A stretch of 64,000 nucleotides of DNA from Parapedobacter koreensis (GCF_900109365.1 NZ_FNZR01000001.1:372001-436000); one strand, 5' to 3'; positions 1 through 8,057 are shown, numbered from the stretch's first letter. The notes: generated by a model from the sequence alone, not told the origin. Program-made: numbers and translations.

Positions 1-2508
1 AAGCATGTAACTATTGACGTTAGCGGGCGTTAATAAGTATTGTGTAACTTTATTCCACGTGTAGCTGTACAATGCTGTTGTAGTCCATTTTAGTTTAGTT
101 AATAAATTTTGGCTGTTTATGGTCACATCCGTTCCATGTCCGGCCATCGATGCTGTATTACCCCGAAAGGTGACCCTGCCACTTGAAGGAGCCATTTCAG
201 CATCCCCCATTAAATCGCTGCCTAATTTCCAATATTGTTCTATACTTCCCGTAATCCTCCCTGATCTCAAAATTGAAAAATCTAAAGCTGCATTTACCGT
301 TTCGATGGTTTCCCATTTTAAGTTTGGATTTGCTGGACTCCCAATTCGTAAATTTGGCTGATTATAATCATTAAATATGGGGATGGCACTTGCTATTAGA
401 TAGGCCGAAACGCTTCTATCCACATTTCCGCTTTTACCGTAGGTAGAGCGCAATTTAAGCGAGGGCAACCAATTTAGATTATAGAAGCCTTCATCAGAGA
501 CTTTCCATGAAAACCCAGCTGACCACAGTGGTGTCCATTTTTGATTTGTAGCAACACCAAATAGGTTGGATGCATCCCTTCGGAAGCTTCCATAGAGATT
601 ATATTTGTTATTAAATGTATAATTGGCATTGGCATAAAAAGACACGAATCGGTCAGTTAAATATTGCAAATTTTGCGAAGTTGGGATTTGAGTATTCCAA
701 CCGGTTATTATACTTGGATAAAAATTAATTGGGTCAATATTACCTACTGTCTCACGTTCTGCATTATAGCCATAGAATCTGTTGCTGTTTGATTGGGTAA
801 CCATATTGCTTAATTCCGCGCCAACAATGCCATTAATGGAATGTAGTCCTAAATCCTTATCCCAATCTAATTGCCCCCTAAGATGGTGTGCTTCGTAATT
901 ACCCGCACTTAGGTCCAAAATGCCTCCCAAGGGAACAGGTCGACTTACCTGTCCATTAGGAGCAATTGAAGAAAATTGATTAATCAAATCACGGGTAAAG
1001 AAAGTTTCCTGGCTTCGATGGTTTCTCCTGTTGGAGTTTCCGCGACCATATTGGTAACGTACATTGGCTTTGAGGAAAGGGAATAACGCATATTGCGCGA
1101 TGGCGTTGAATTTCAAGTCAGTGGCTTTGACCGTCTGATCCGCAAAACCCAATTCATCCAGTGGACGGTAATTCCAATCCAGTAATCTACCTTGTCCCAC
1201 AGTATCTATAAAGGACGGCCTATACCTTGCTATGGGCAGACTGTTGCCATCTGCATCGGCTAATTGGGCATATGGATAATTAACAAGTAAGCCATGCGTG
1301 TTGTCATCATCTTGCGATTGAGTGTATATAAGCCCAGTGCTGACTTCAAGTTTATTATTAATAAATGAAAAAGTGTTATTGAAATTCATGGTTAAACGGT
1401 CGAAACCGCTACCAACCTTGTTATTCAGATTTTTATCCCAGCCTACTGAGGCGTAGTATCTGTTGTATTGCCCACCTCCGTTTACGGAAAGAGCATGTTG
1501 TTGTGCAACCGAATTACGATCGAAGTATTTTGATATATCATTACGGACATCCAATTGCCTAAAAGCGTCAACTGCCGCAGAGGAATCTCCGGATGATATA
1601 TTTCCCAATCTTCGTTGCTCAAGCATCCAAACGACAGGAGTTACACTCGGCATTTCAGGCCCCGTTAAGGCATACGAATAATGACCCCGACTGAATAAGA
1701 AAGTCTCTAAATCGATAAAGTCTGAACTGCTTAATTGTTGTCGAGTGAACTGATTCGGCTTTTGGGTTACTGAGATATTTGTAGTTAGCGAAATATTGGG
1801 GCGTTGGTTAAATTGTCCGCTTTTCGAGGTGATTACGATTACCCCGTTCCCTGCTCTTGCACCCCAAATAGAAGTAGCTACGGCATCTTTCAAAACAGTG
1901 ACATTAGCAATGTCATTTGGGTTAATATTCCTTATGTCTCCATTATATTCAAAATTGTCCAATATTATTAAGGGGCTTGCATCGGCATGTATTGTGCTTG
2001 GCCCTCGTATACTCAATTGCGGTTCAGCATATGAAGCAGTTTTGTCGAATAGTAATCCATTTGTTACCCCATCGAGTCTACTTAGTATATCAGTTGAAAG
2101 GCTTCTATTTAACAATTCGTTATCAATTTGCACGAAGCTACCTGTAGTCCTTTCTGATGAAAGCCTTTGATATCCTGTGGAAATTTCCACTTCCTCAATC
2201 ATACGTTCCTCGGGTTCTAAATCAATTTGGAACGGTGCTGTTTGAAATGAAGTAAAGTTCACATCCGTGACTTTAAAGCCAAGGTACTGGATACGGAGTT
2301 GCCCTTTTTGTTGGTTAGTGGTAATGGTGAAATTGCCATCATCATCTGTCTTGGTGGATGTGGGGCTATCCACGATCTGTATGGTAGCACCGATGAGGGG
2401 TGACCCATCCGTAGCAGATTTGACAACGCCTCTTAGGGTGATGGTCTGTTGTCCGTATACTTTGTTAGAGGCGATGATGACTAAGAATAAGAAGGAAAGG
2501 TATTTCAC
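1..2508 (-). CDS. SusC/RagA-family TonB-linked outer-membrane receptor, 3' part outside the window
   Basis: An uninterrupted frame of 836 codons runs off the left edge. The GTG start is chosen because a signal peptide begins exactly there (MKYLSFLFLVIIAS..., ending near VYGQQ). A carboxypeptidase-regulatory-like domain follows (about residues 22-95), then a TonB plug with LSIRGPSTI and the repeated-barrel sequence typical of SusC (NANYTFNNKYNLYGSFRRDA). The family imports glycans or peptides across the outer membrane with a SusD lipoprotein; any partner would lie left of the window. A GGGAGGGG stretch precedes the start, and the GTG overlaps the TGA of a leader frame. Base composition is more AT-rich than the second SusC at 62-64 kb. 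Family assignment is secure; the substrate is unknown. Confidence 0.93.
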   Translation of the reverse strand, partial: MKYLSFLFLVIIASNKVYGQQTITLRGVVKSATDGSPLIGATIQIVDSPTSTKTDDDGNFTITTNQQKGQLRIQYLGFKVTDVNFTSFQTAPFQIDLEPEERMIEEVEISTGYQRLSSERTTGSFVQIDNELLNRSLSTDILSRLDGVTNGLLFDKTASYAEPQLSIRGPSTIHADASPLIILDNFEYNGDIRNINPNDIANVTVLKDAVATSIWGARAGNGVIVITSKSGQFNQRPNISLTTNISVTQKPNQFTRQQLSSSDFIDLETFLFSRGHYSYALTGPEMPSVTPVVWMLEQRRLGNISSGDSSAAVDAFRQLDVRNDISKYFDRNSVAQQHALSVNGGGQYNRYYASVGWDKNLNNKVGSGFDRLTMNFNNTFSFINNKLEVSTGLIYTQSQDDDNTHGLLVNYPYAQLADADGNSLPIARYRPSFIDTVGQGRLLDWNYRPLDELGFADQTVKATDLKFNAIAQYALFPFLKANVRYQYGRGNSNRRNHRSQETFFTRDLINQFSSIAPNGQVSRPVPLGGILDLSAGNYEAHHLRGQLDWDKDLGLHSINGIVGAELSNMVTQSNSNRFYGYNAERETVGNIDPINFYPSIITGWNTQIPTSQNLQYLTDRFVSFYANANYTFNNKYNLYGSFRRDASNLFGVATNQKWTPLWSAGFSWKVSDEGFYNLNWLPSLKLRSTYGKSGNVDRSVSAYLIASAIPIFNDYNQPNLRIGSPANPNLKWETIETVNAALDFSILRSGRITGSIEQYWKLGSDLMGDAEMAPSSGRVTFRGNTASMAGHGTDVTINSQNLLTKLKWTTTALYSYTWNKVTQYLLTPANVNSYML

Positions 2509-2780
2509 TGTGCCCCTCCCTTCTGGTTAGCACTTACGTAAAAAAAACAAGGCCCATGAGGGGCCTTGATTTGGAATAGAAATAGGTTGGGGGCGATTGT
2601 ATGGATGGAAAAAGGTAGCCGCGTTGGCAGGTTCCACGGGCGTGGAACGCTGCCGCACGGCGTCTGCACACATGACTCTTTTTGTGATGCGGAATCGCAC
2701 CGTCGGGATTGCTTTATGTAGGTTGTATTTGCATGCTTGATATGGGGCATAGCCTGCCCAATACGTAAAAAAACGTTCAT
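2505..2780 (-). other. possible leader reading frame overlapping the SusC start
   Basis: A 91-codon frame starts at an ATG and stops at a TGA that overlaps the SusC GTG (shared GTGA), the layout of translational coupling. The product is Pro/Cys/Ser-rich and resembles no family I recognise. The frame crosses a perfect hairpin (2631-2648) and then an intrinsic terminator (2540-2568) just before its stop. It may be a translated leader controlling SusC, or an untranslated structured leader in which the frame is fortuitous. Confidence 0.35.
2540..2568 (-). terminator. intrinsic terminator or attenuator upstream of SusC
   Basis: On the minus strand an 8-bp stem CAAGGCCC/GGGCCTTG with a 5-nt loop is followed by eight T. 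It ends about 32 nt before the SusC start codon. No clear gene upstream would need it, so attenuation in the SusC leader is possible. Confidence 0.7.
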
Positions 2781-3168
2781 TTTTGTGTTTGGTTAATTAT
2801 ATGTTAGTGAAAGAAGATTACTCCGAATCTTGGGGGGATGCGTCCAGTTTAAATCGGAGCTTTGATGATATTCCGATAACGGTTTTGGGAAAGGTCGTTG
2901 AGTAGTTGGAATAGGTTTGGCTCCCCTATTGGCAGGCGCAGACGGGATTTCAGCACATTGTTAAGCGACCAACGGAGAGTTGCCGACCGCTTACCCGCGC
3001 ACCCACCAAAAGGGGTAAAGCCAATGCCTGATTGGTTAGTTTGGTTTCCTAAGAAGCTTTTGGAAAAAGTTGTAATATGTCTTTCCAAGGGCTGCATGAT
3101 TTTGTCTGGTTAATAAAATCTTTAATGCAGCGAGAGAGGCTTAAAATAGCACGGGGCCTCTGCTCGCC
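2781..3168. other. intergenic region without a supported gene
   Basis: Overlapping frames of 71 (plus) and 82 (minus) codons lie at 2849-3113. Neither has a recognisable domain or clear start signals, so neither is called. The stretch lies between the SusC leader and the inverted-repeat element and may be a remnant of an element end. Confidence 0.3.
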
Positions 3169-3305
3169 CCCTCTCCACCCAATGGTTCGGAAAGCGAGTG
3201 AGCACCCCATGCCGTAAACATATTTATATCGATAACAATATAAAAAGCGAACACGGGGGCTTCACTTCGCCGCTACTGAGGTTCCTAAACATTGGGTGGA
3301 GAGGG
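3169..3305. repeat. 137-bp imperfect inverted-repeat element
   Basis: A 16-bp perfect inverted repeat (CCCTCTCCACCCAATG at 3169-3184, complement at 3290-3305) bounds the segment. Inside, further parts pair imperfectly: TTCGGAA against TTAGGAA, and GCGAGTGAGCACCCC against GCGAAGTGAAGCCCCC. The centre is AT-rich. It looks like a MITE-like or long-hairpin element at the left of the accessory region. No coding sequence is inside. Target-site duplications are not obvious. Confidence 0.65.
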
Positions 3306-3516
3306 CCACAGTAGCTTTGACGTTAAGCCCATTAATAGGCTACAAAACTACCAAATTATGTTGAATCCTGAATATTTCCTTTTTTCATAATTTCAATGTT
3401 ATCCGTAATCAAAGATGCTCAAACATTAAATGATTTAAAAATAACGGCTCATAAAATTTGTTCCTGTATGTTAAATTTGGTAACTTGGCAGCGAGTTATT
3501 GTTGATAATTGAAAAT

Positions 3517-3918
3517 ATGAAAACGGGGCTTTCGATTGACGAATTATTGATTTCCATTGGGAAAAACCTGTCTGCAATAAGAAATGCAAAGCGGGAAACA
3601 CAGGATGGTGTAGCAAAATCCATTGGAGTAACTCATCCTGTGGTTAGCAAAATCGAAAGTGGTCAGTACAACCTAACTTTTGACCTTCTAATAAAATTAT
3701 GTAATCATTTTGAAGTCAGTTTAGAACAAATCCTGGATTTAGATATTTCACAAATTTTCAATTTTACCCAAAAGAATAAATCCGGAGACCGCCATAAACA
3801 GTTTGTTGTCCATGAGCATACTGATGGATATGATTTATTGGTTAAACAACTTCAATCAGAAATTTCTTATCTTCGGAATTTCATTGAGAAAAATTTAGAA
3901 ACAACGAAAAAGCCATGA
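3517..3918 (+). CDS. XRE-family helix-turn-helix regulator, copy 1
   Basis: The protein has 133 residues from the ATG at 3517; an in-frame TTG at 3499 is less likely. Residues about 10-70 form an XRE/Cro HTH (IGKNLSAIRNAKRETQDGVA, then VTHPVVSKIESG). The C-terminal half ends in a probable coiled coil (LVKQLQSEISYLRNFIEKN). A TAAATTTG -7-like box at 3472-3479 fits a Bacteroidota promoter. The stop overlaps the next start by 4 bp (ATGA), so the two are co-translated. The next gene is a clear paralogue. A DNA-binding regulator is likely; its target is unknown. Confidence 0.8.
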   Translation: MKTGLSIDELLISIGKNLSAIRNAKRETQDGVAKSIGVTHPVVSKIESGQYNLTFDLLIKLCNHFEVSLEQILDLDISQIFNFTQKNKSGDRHKQFVVHEHTDGYDLLVKQLQSEISYLRNFIEKNLETTKKP

Positions 3919-4337
3919 TAGCGAATATGAACAAAGAAATTATACCGGAAGAATTACTAAAAACCATCGGCAAAAACCTCGCTAAAATTAGAAGCGATAA
4001 AGGCGAGGATTTAAAAGACGTTGCAAAAGCGGTTGGTGTAAAGGCGGTGGATTTGGAAAAGGTTGAAGCTGGTGTCTATCCATTAACAATAGAGTTGCTT
4101 GTAATATTAGTCAATCATTTCGACACAAGTTTGCAACAGGTTATGGAAGTTGCTTTGGCTCAAATATATTATTTTACTCAAACAAATTCGACTGGCAGTA
4201 GCCATAAACAATACGTTGTTAATGACCATACTAATGGTTATGAATTGTTGGTTGAACAATTGCAAAAGGAAGTTGAATATTTACGAGGATATTTCGAAAA
4301 GTATGTTGCCTTAACATCATCGAATCCGACTGAATGA
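3915..4337 (+). CDS. XRE-like regulator, diverged tandem copy
   Basis: The 140-residue product shares the whole plan of the preceding gene (IGKNLAKIRS, a central FTQTNSTGSSHKQYVV block matching FTQKNKSGDRHKQFVV, and a C-terminal LVEQLQKEVEYLRGYFEK coiled coil). The recognition helix differs (VKAVDLEKVEAG against VTHPVVSKIESG), so copy 2 may bind a different site or only form heterodimers. An internal ATG at 3927 (MNKEI) is an alternative start. Tandem duplication is inferred from similarity and the 4-bp overlap. Confidence 0.78.
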   Translation: MIANMNKEIIPEELLKTIGKNLAKIRSDKGEDLKDVAKAVGVKAVDLEKVEAGVYPLTIELLVILVNHFDTSLQQVMEVALAQIYYFTQTNSTGSSHKQYVVNDHTNGYELLVEQLQKEVEYLRGYFEKYVALTSSNPTE

Positions 4338-4356
4338 GTTTAATGGTTTTTTGCAT

Positions 4357-4428
4357 TCATAACTTGACTGATTGTGCAATCAGCGGAATGTCATGAGTAT
4401 CCACAGAAAGCCTAACACCGGATGGACA
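4357..4428 (-). pseudogene. remnant of the 3' end of the 4866-5603 gene family
   Basis: Minus-strand codons read CPSGVRLSVDTHDIPLIAQ, then SVKL and a stop. They match the last residues of the gene at 4866-5603 (YPSGVKLSVNAHDISLIAQ). In-frame similarity ends at a TAA a few codons upstream, so this is a broken copy. Tails of this kind resemble the C-terminus of IS66-type accessory protein TnpA. Confidence 0.6.
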
Positions 4429-4494
4429 TTGACGGTATTATGAGGGGCGAGAAAAACATGAAGACGATTCTGACAAGGCAAATAATTTGCATAA

Positions 4495-4517
4495 GAAGCC
4501 GCCTGTTAGGCGGCTTC
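4495..4517. terminator. hairpin between convergent genes
   Basis: The 9-bp perfect stem GAAGCCGCC/GGCGGCTTC has a 5-nt loop and lies between the XRE pair (plus) and the 4533-4760 gene (minus). Poly-T is weak on both sides, so it may serve both directions. Confidence 0.55.
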
Positions 4518-4532
4518 GTCATTTAAAAAACC

Positions 4533-4760
4533 TTACTTCTTCTGCTCAAGAAGAAACTGTAACTTATCTATAATGGGTTTTTTCCAGCTTTCGGGCATGG
4601 TGCTTTCAAGCTTTTCAAAATTTTCATCGATGACAAGTGTTTTTCCTTCTGAAGTGATATAGCACGCTTGCCCGTATTTGCTTGTTTCTGTATAACGGTA
4701 GTTGAAGAAATGGATTCCCTCCTCAATTTCTACAGGTATATCTTTAAATTCATATTCCAT
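4533..4760 (-). CDS. small hypothetical protein
   Basis: The 75-residue acidic protein (MEYEFKDIPVEIEEG..., C-terminus KLQFLLEQKK) has no signal peptide, membrane segment or recognised domain. It follows the 4866-5603 gene on the same strand but a terminator separates them. Codon use fits a real small cytosolic protein. Function unknown. Confidence 0.6.
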   Translation of the reverse strand: MEYEFKDIPVEIEEGIHFFNYRYTETSKYGQACYITSEGKTLVIDENFEKLESTMPESWKKPIIDKLQFLLEQKK

Positions 4761-4800
4761 ATTGTGGTGACAGTCAGCCTAAGCGATTTGTTTTAATTAT

Positions 4801-4837
4801 AAAAAGAGGCTTTGAATTTTAATCCAAAGCCCCTTTT
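4801..4837. terminator. bidirectional intrinsic terminator
   Basis: The stem GAGGCTTTG (4806-4814) pairs with CAAAGCCCC (4825-4833), with A-run and T-run flanks, so it works on both strands. On the minus strand it ends the 4866-5603 transcript. Confidence 0.7.
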
Positions 4838-4865
4838 AAGTCTTTCCGTATCCCCTGTACCAGCA

Positions 4866-5603
4866 TTATAACTTCACCAGTTGTGCGATTAGTGAAATGT
4901 CATGAGCATTCACCGAAAGTTTCACGCCCGATGGATATTCAAGCGTGACTTGTTTCGATTTATTTTCCACGGCACTGGTGGCTAAGATAGAAGACGGACT
5001 TGTCATAAGGCGATTGCCCATGATTTCCGGTTCGTTGAATAATTCTTCTTGGATTTGCTTGCTTCGGTGATAATTGCTGAGTCGGTATAACTTTCTTTCC
5101 ATCCGTCCCATCGTTTTTCTTTCTCCCACATAGAGCTTTGACAGGGGTGGCCTATTCACTCTCGGCATTGGTAGCCAAGATTCTTGTTGGGTTTTTTCAA
5201 CTGTGGTCGGTTCTGTTACTACATTTGCCGTGGCCTGTGTTTTTTTGAGCGATTCACGCCAGTATTTTGCGCAGGGTCGTGGACAAAAATCAATGAGCCA
5301 TGCAAGGAGTTCGATGTTTTTTTCATCTGTTCGAAACTCTTTTTTCAACAAACTGCAAAGGGGTTTAAATTTGTCTATATCAAACCTTTTGATGGCCATT
5401 TCATGAAATTCTTCGGTGGGCAGAAGCCCGAAGAAAGATTTGAGCGTTGAGTCGTCATCCCTGTGGTGTTTTTTCTTTCTGAATTGGATTAGACACTCGT
5501 TGCGTAGCTTGGCCGGTGATGGATAGGTTAAGTTTACCGACAATTCACCTGCGGCTTTTTTCATTTCGTAAAACTGCCGCACTTCGATTCTGTAGTTTTC
5601 CAT
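4866..5603 (-). CDS. uncharacterised protein with IS66 TnpA-like C-terminal tail
   Basis: The 245-residue protein has a basic N-terminal half with two Cys in DFCPRPCAKYW, a Ser/Thr/Gln-rich linker near residues 125-145, and a C-terminal VTLEYPSGVKLSVNAHDISL block. The tail resembles that of Bacteroidota IS66 accessory proteins (pattern YPNGV-hydrophobic), but no TnpB or TnpC follows and the rest is not typical. A broken copy of the tail lies at 4357-4428. A mobile-element protein is possible; function is not assigned. Confidence 0.55.
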   Translation of the reverse strand: MENYRIEVRQFYEMKKAAGELSVNLTYPSPAKLRNECLIQFRKKKHHRDDDSTLKSFFGLLPTEEFHEMAIKRFDIDKFKPLCSLLKKEFRTDEKNIELLAWLIDFCPRPCAKYWRESLKKTQATANVVTEPTTVEKTQQESWLPMPRVNRPPLSKLYVGERKTMGRMERKLYRLSNYHRSKQIQEELFNEPEIMGNRLMTSPSSILATSAVENKSKQVTLEYPSGVKLSVNAHDISLIAQLVKL

Positions 5604-5658
5604 TGTATCAAAGATTAAATTATAGATTTACTTGGGTTGGTGGTTAGGTATTGGGATT

Positions 5659-5689
5659 AAAAAAGCCACCCGTTCGTAGCGGATGGCTT
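5659..5689 (-). terminator. intrinsic terminator downstream of the Rpn-like gene
   Basis: On the minus strand AAGCCATCCG pairs with CGGGTGGCTT (one G-U), followed by six T. A nearly identical AAGCCATCC hairpin follows the other Rpn-like gene at 27.87 kb. Confidence 0.7.
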
Positions 5690-5777
5690 GCTCTTATATC
5701 TTGCAATAGTGTCTATTTCTTGTTGCCAAAATAGGCACGGACTTTTGGCGATTTCTGCCTTGGTGAAATGTAACGGA

Positions 5778-6662
5778 TTAAAGTTTTTCGACTTCTTTAA
5801 TCGTGAGCTTGGTGGTCTTGGCAATAAATTCTACGGAAAGCCCCTCTTTCTTCAATTCACGTGCGATGGCGATGGCCTCCTCGCGGCGGCCTTTTTGCCT
5901 TTCTTGTTTTTTTACTGTTTCAATTATTCCCATATTGATTGCACCTCCTGTCAGTTGTATCACATGCTCATCAAAGATACGATTTATTTCAGAATCTTTG
6001 ATATACAAGAAATTTTTCAAGAACACCAAGAAGCTGATGATGCGGTCGTGATCATAGTCGTGCCGGAGCAGCGCCCTGGCGATGGTGAGCCTGTCCTCGC
6101 TCAATTCCTTATCCGGTACTTTGCCCTCCAGCAACGCCTTTTGGCAAGCGACAACAATGAGTGCAAATGCATTGTCCATTTGCAGCAATTCGGCCTCGTC
6201 ATTGTCGAAGATGTGGTACGCACGGTAGCGGAAATGGATGGATGTGTCTATGCCCCTATGAACGTACTCGGATGGCTTGTGTTGGTTCTTGTCACCTGTG
6301 AATACGGCGATGGTTTCAACCGGAACGCGATAACGGTCTAAAATCCGATAATGATATTGGAAGATGCGAAACGCAAAATCCTCTTGGCTGCCTCCCTCTA
6401 TTTCGGTGTGCAGCAAAATCCACCGCTCGGCGCCGTCTTTGAGATACACCTTTACTAAGAGGTCGGCCACGCGTTTGCCTTTTTTGCGCTCACGCTCTGG
6501 GATGATGGCCAAAAGCTCTTTGTCCATAAAGGTCAATCCGCGCGCGAAGTCAAACAGGTCGTTTGCATTGGGATAAATGAAGCGAAGAAATTCGATGAAC
6601 CATTCTTCAAATGCCCCTTTGAGTAACTCGTCGTTTTGTTTGGTTGGTTTCGTACTGGCCAT
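5778..6662 (-). CDS. Rpn-family PD-(D/E)XK nuclease-like protein
   Basis: The 294-residue protein fits the Rpn (recombination-promoting nuclease, YhgA-like) family. A nuclease-like core has D67 in KRVADLLVKVY and HTEIEG with E87 and E89. A C-terminal segment (KGRREEAIAIARELKKEGLS) ends in a small helix-turn-helix tail typical of these proteins. A second member at 26963-27847 shares the ending (LSVEFIAKTTKLTIKEVEKL against ISVEQIAKFTKLSIEEIEKL) and a similar terminator. Rpn proteins are DNA endonucleases linked to recombination and phage defence. Activity is inferred. Confidence 0.8.
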   Translation of the reverse strand: MASTKPTKQNDELLKGAFEEWFIEFLRFIYPNANDLFDFARGLTFMDKELLAIIPERERKKGKRVADLLVKVYLKDGAERWILLHTEIEGGSQEDFAFRIFQYHYRILDRYRVPVETIAVFTGDKNQHKPSEYVHRGIDTSIHFRYRAYHIFDNDEAELLQMDNAFALIVVACQKALLEGKVPDKELSEDRLTIARALLRHDYDHDRIISFLVFLKNFLYIKDSEINRIFDEHVIQLTGGAINMGIIETVKKQERQKGRREEAIAIARELKKEGLSVEFIAKTTKLTIKEVEKL

Positions 6663-6708
6663 GCGGCAAAGATAGGGATTATTATTGTTGGCAGCCTTTT
6701 AATGCGCA

Positions 6709-7035
6709 CTACCGTTCTTGGCCTATAGTGCTGTCCTGCCAGTCCCAATCCGGCATTTCCGGTGTGTCGGGCGTTTTGGAAATGATAAGTACGGGTTTGA
6801 CTTTCGGATTGTCTGACACGGGTATTCGTTCTTCCTCGCTGCTGATTGCATATATGCAGCCAGTGGTTGGGTCATTCACGTATTTATCCATTTCTGACTT
6901 ATTGATGAGGTGGTAATACTCTCCTGCAATGCGGTAAAAATTTTCATCCCCTGTCCGCTCGTCTTCATGACATGAGGCGAAAAGCACGAAGCAAAAAGGC
7001 AGCCGTTTGAGAAAACTATAAACAATCGTTCTCAT
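6709..7035 (-). CDS. small predicted lipoprotein
   Basis: The 108-residue protein starts MRTIVYSFLKRLPFCFVLFA and has a lipobox-like ASC at residues 20-22, so it is probably exported and lipidated. The mature part is polar and has no recognised domain; it ends in a Trp/Asp-rich stretch (MPDWDWQDSTIGQER). A palindrome at 7133-7147 lies upstream. Function unknown. Confidence 0.6.
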   Translation of the reverse strand: MRTIVYSFLKRLPFCFVLFASCHEDERTGDENFYRIAGEYYHLINKSEMDKYVNDPTTGCIYAISSEEERIPVSDNPKVKPVLIISKTPDTPEMPDWDWQDSTIGQER

Positions 7036-7132
7036 CGTCTAATGCTTTTGAGGTTAGTAATTAACACAAATTTAAGCAACGTTGCTTTTATATGCAATTA
7101 AAAGCTCGATGAAAATCGCTGTAAACCAGCCT

Positions 7133-7147
7133 GAACGAAATTCGTTC
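7133..7147. promoter_or_regulatory. short palindrome upstream of the lipoprotein gene
   Basis: GAACGAA and TTCGTTC are separated by one base. It lies about 100 bp before the 6709-7035 start and could be an operator. There is no further support. Confidence 0.3.
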
Positions 7148-7226
7148 TGTATCCGTGACTGCGGCACCATAATGCGTTCGGATAGTTTTTGGGGACGTGG
7201 TTTTTTACTGCGTTCGGCGATACGGT

Positions 7227-7436
7227 TTAATTACGGATGGAATCATAGAAACGTTGCAACCTCAATACATATAGCTCTTTGTGTTGTGGCTTCATATCCG
7301 GATCTTCCAATGCCCCGAAGTGGGATTTAAAGAACTGCTCTGTAACCGTGATCGTAGCCCCCCCACCTATGTGGACAGGGCCTTGGAAAGAGGATTTTTT
7401 TTCTTTCAGGTATGCGATGAGTTCAATGGTATCCAT
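7227..7436 (-). CDS. small hypothetical protein
   Basis: The 69-residue protein (MDTIELIAYLKEKKSSFQG...) contains a Gly-rich HIGGGATITVTEQFF turn. Its start lies about 85 bp from the divergent 7521 gene. No domain is recognised. It is kept because the start, length and codon use look normal. Confidence 0.5.
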   Translation of the reverse strand: MDTIELIAYLKEKKSSFQGPVHIGGGATITVTEQFFKSHFGALEDPDMKPQHKELYVLRLQRFYDSIRN

Positions 7437-7481
7437 GATGCGAAGTTAACAATATTGCGGGAATTTTGGCGGTTCAATAAT

Positions 7482-7513
7482 TTTGATTTACTAATTACTT
7501 TAGCATATATTTG
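7482..7513 (+). promoter_or_regulatory. Bacteroidota sigma promoter for the 7521 gene
   Basis: TTTG at 7482-7485 and TATATTTG at 7506-7513 are separated by 20 bp, the exact layout of the Bacteroidota -33/-7 consensus. The expected start of transcription falls on or next to the ATG at 7521, so the mRNA is probably leaderless or nearly so. Confidence 0.7.
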
Positions 7514-7520
7514 CGTTGCT

Positions 7521-7790
7521 ATGGCTGGCAGTAATGAACAACCGAAAAATGTGGCTAGGGTGTGGTATCTCACCCGTTATCTCCATGTGAGGTATGAAAC
7601 TTCGTATGTAGCGGGTAAACTTGCTGTTACCCTTTTTGGCAAGGATGACGCGGTGTACAAGTTTATGCGTGTGGGAAAAAAATGGCGGCTTTTGCAGGGG
7701 GACATTGGCACGTGGCCGGAAGACCTGCGATATAAAATTGCGAAAATGATGAACAGTATTGCGGAAAACAAGGTGGATATAGTTGTATAG
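7521..7790 (+). CDS. small hypothetical protein, paralogue of the next gene
   Basis: The 89-residue protein starts at the ATG following a clear promoter. It resembles the next gene: a beta-rich first half, then W-P-x-D-L/F-x-Y and a helical end with MM/ML (TWPEDLRYKIAKMMNSIAEN against KWPADFVYTLHRMLDTVLEK). No family is recognised. The two genes are 5 bp apart and surely co-transcribed. Confidence 0.65.
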   Translation: MAGSNEQPKNVARVWYLTRYLHVRYETSYVAGKLAVTLFGKDDAVYKFMRVGKKWRLLQGDIGTWPEDLRYKIAKMMNSIAENKVDIVV

Positions 7791-7795
7791 ACAAT

Positions 7796-8050
7796 ATGAA
7801 TAGGCATAGCGGTACACTTGATTTTGATTATTTAGGTCAACGGAAGACCATCCCATACAGTTATTTTGAAAACGGTGGACAAGCGAATGTCCACCTCACG
7901 GATAAAAAGGGTTGTTGCCATGCCTATTTCTACGATGAGCGTAGAAACGTGTGGGTAGGTCTTGGTAAACAACCCAAGTGGCCCGCTGATTTTGTTTACA
8001 CGCTGCACCGGATGCTTGATACCGTACTGGAAAAAGCGAAAATCCAATAA
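7796..8050 (+). CDS. small hypothetical protein, second copy of the pair
   Basis: The 84-residue protein is distantly similar along its whole length to the preceding gene, which suggests tandem duplication and divergence. It has a Cys pair (KKGCCHAYF) absent from copy 1. No signal peptide is present. It converges on the 8058-8336 gene with 7 bp between stops. Function unknown. Confidence 0.63.
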   Translation: MNRHSGTLDFDYLGQRKTIPYSYFENGGQANVHLTDKKGCCHAYFYDERRNVWVGLGKQPKWPADFVYTLHRMLDTVLEKAKIQ

Positions 8051-8057
8051 TCGGTGG

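Noticed and set aside
2849-3113. Short frames of 82 (minus) and 71 (plus) codons in the same DNA
   Set aside because: They overlap on opposite strands, lack domains and start signals, and cannot both be real. Neither is supported.
5688-6341. 217-codon plus-strand frame
   Set aside because: It lies antisense within the Rpn-like gene, which has family motifs and a terminator; the plus frame has none.
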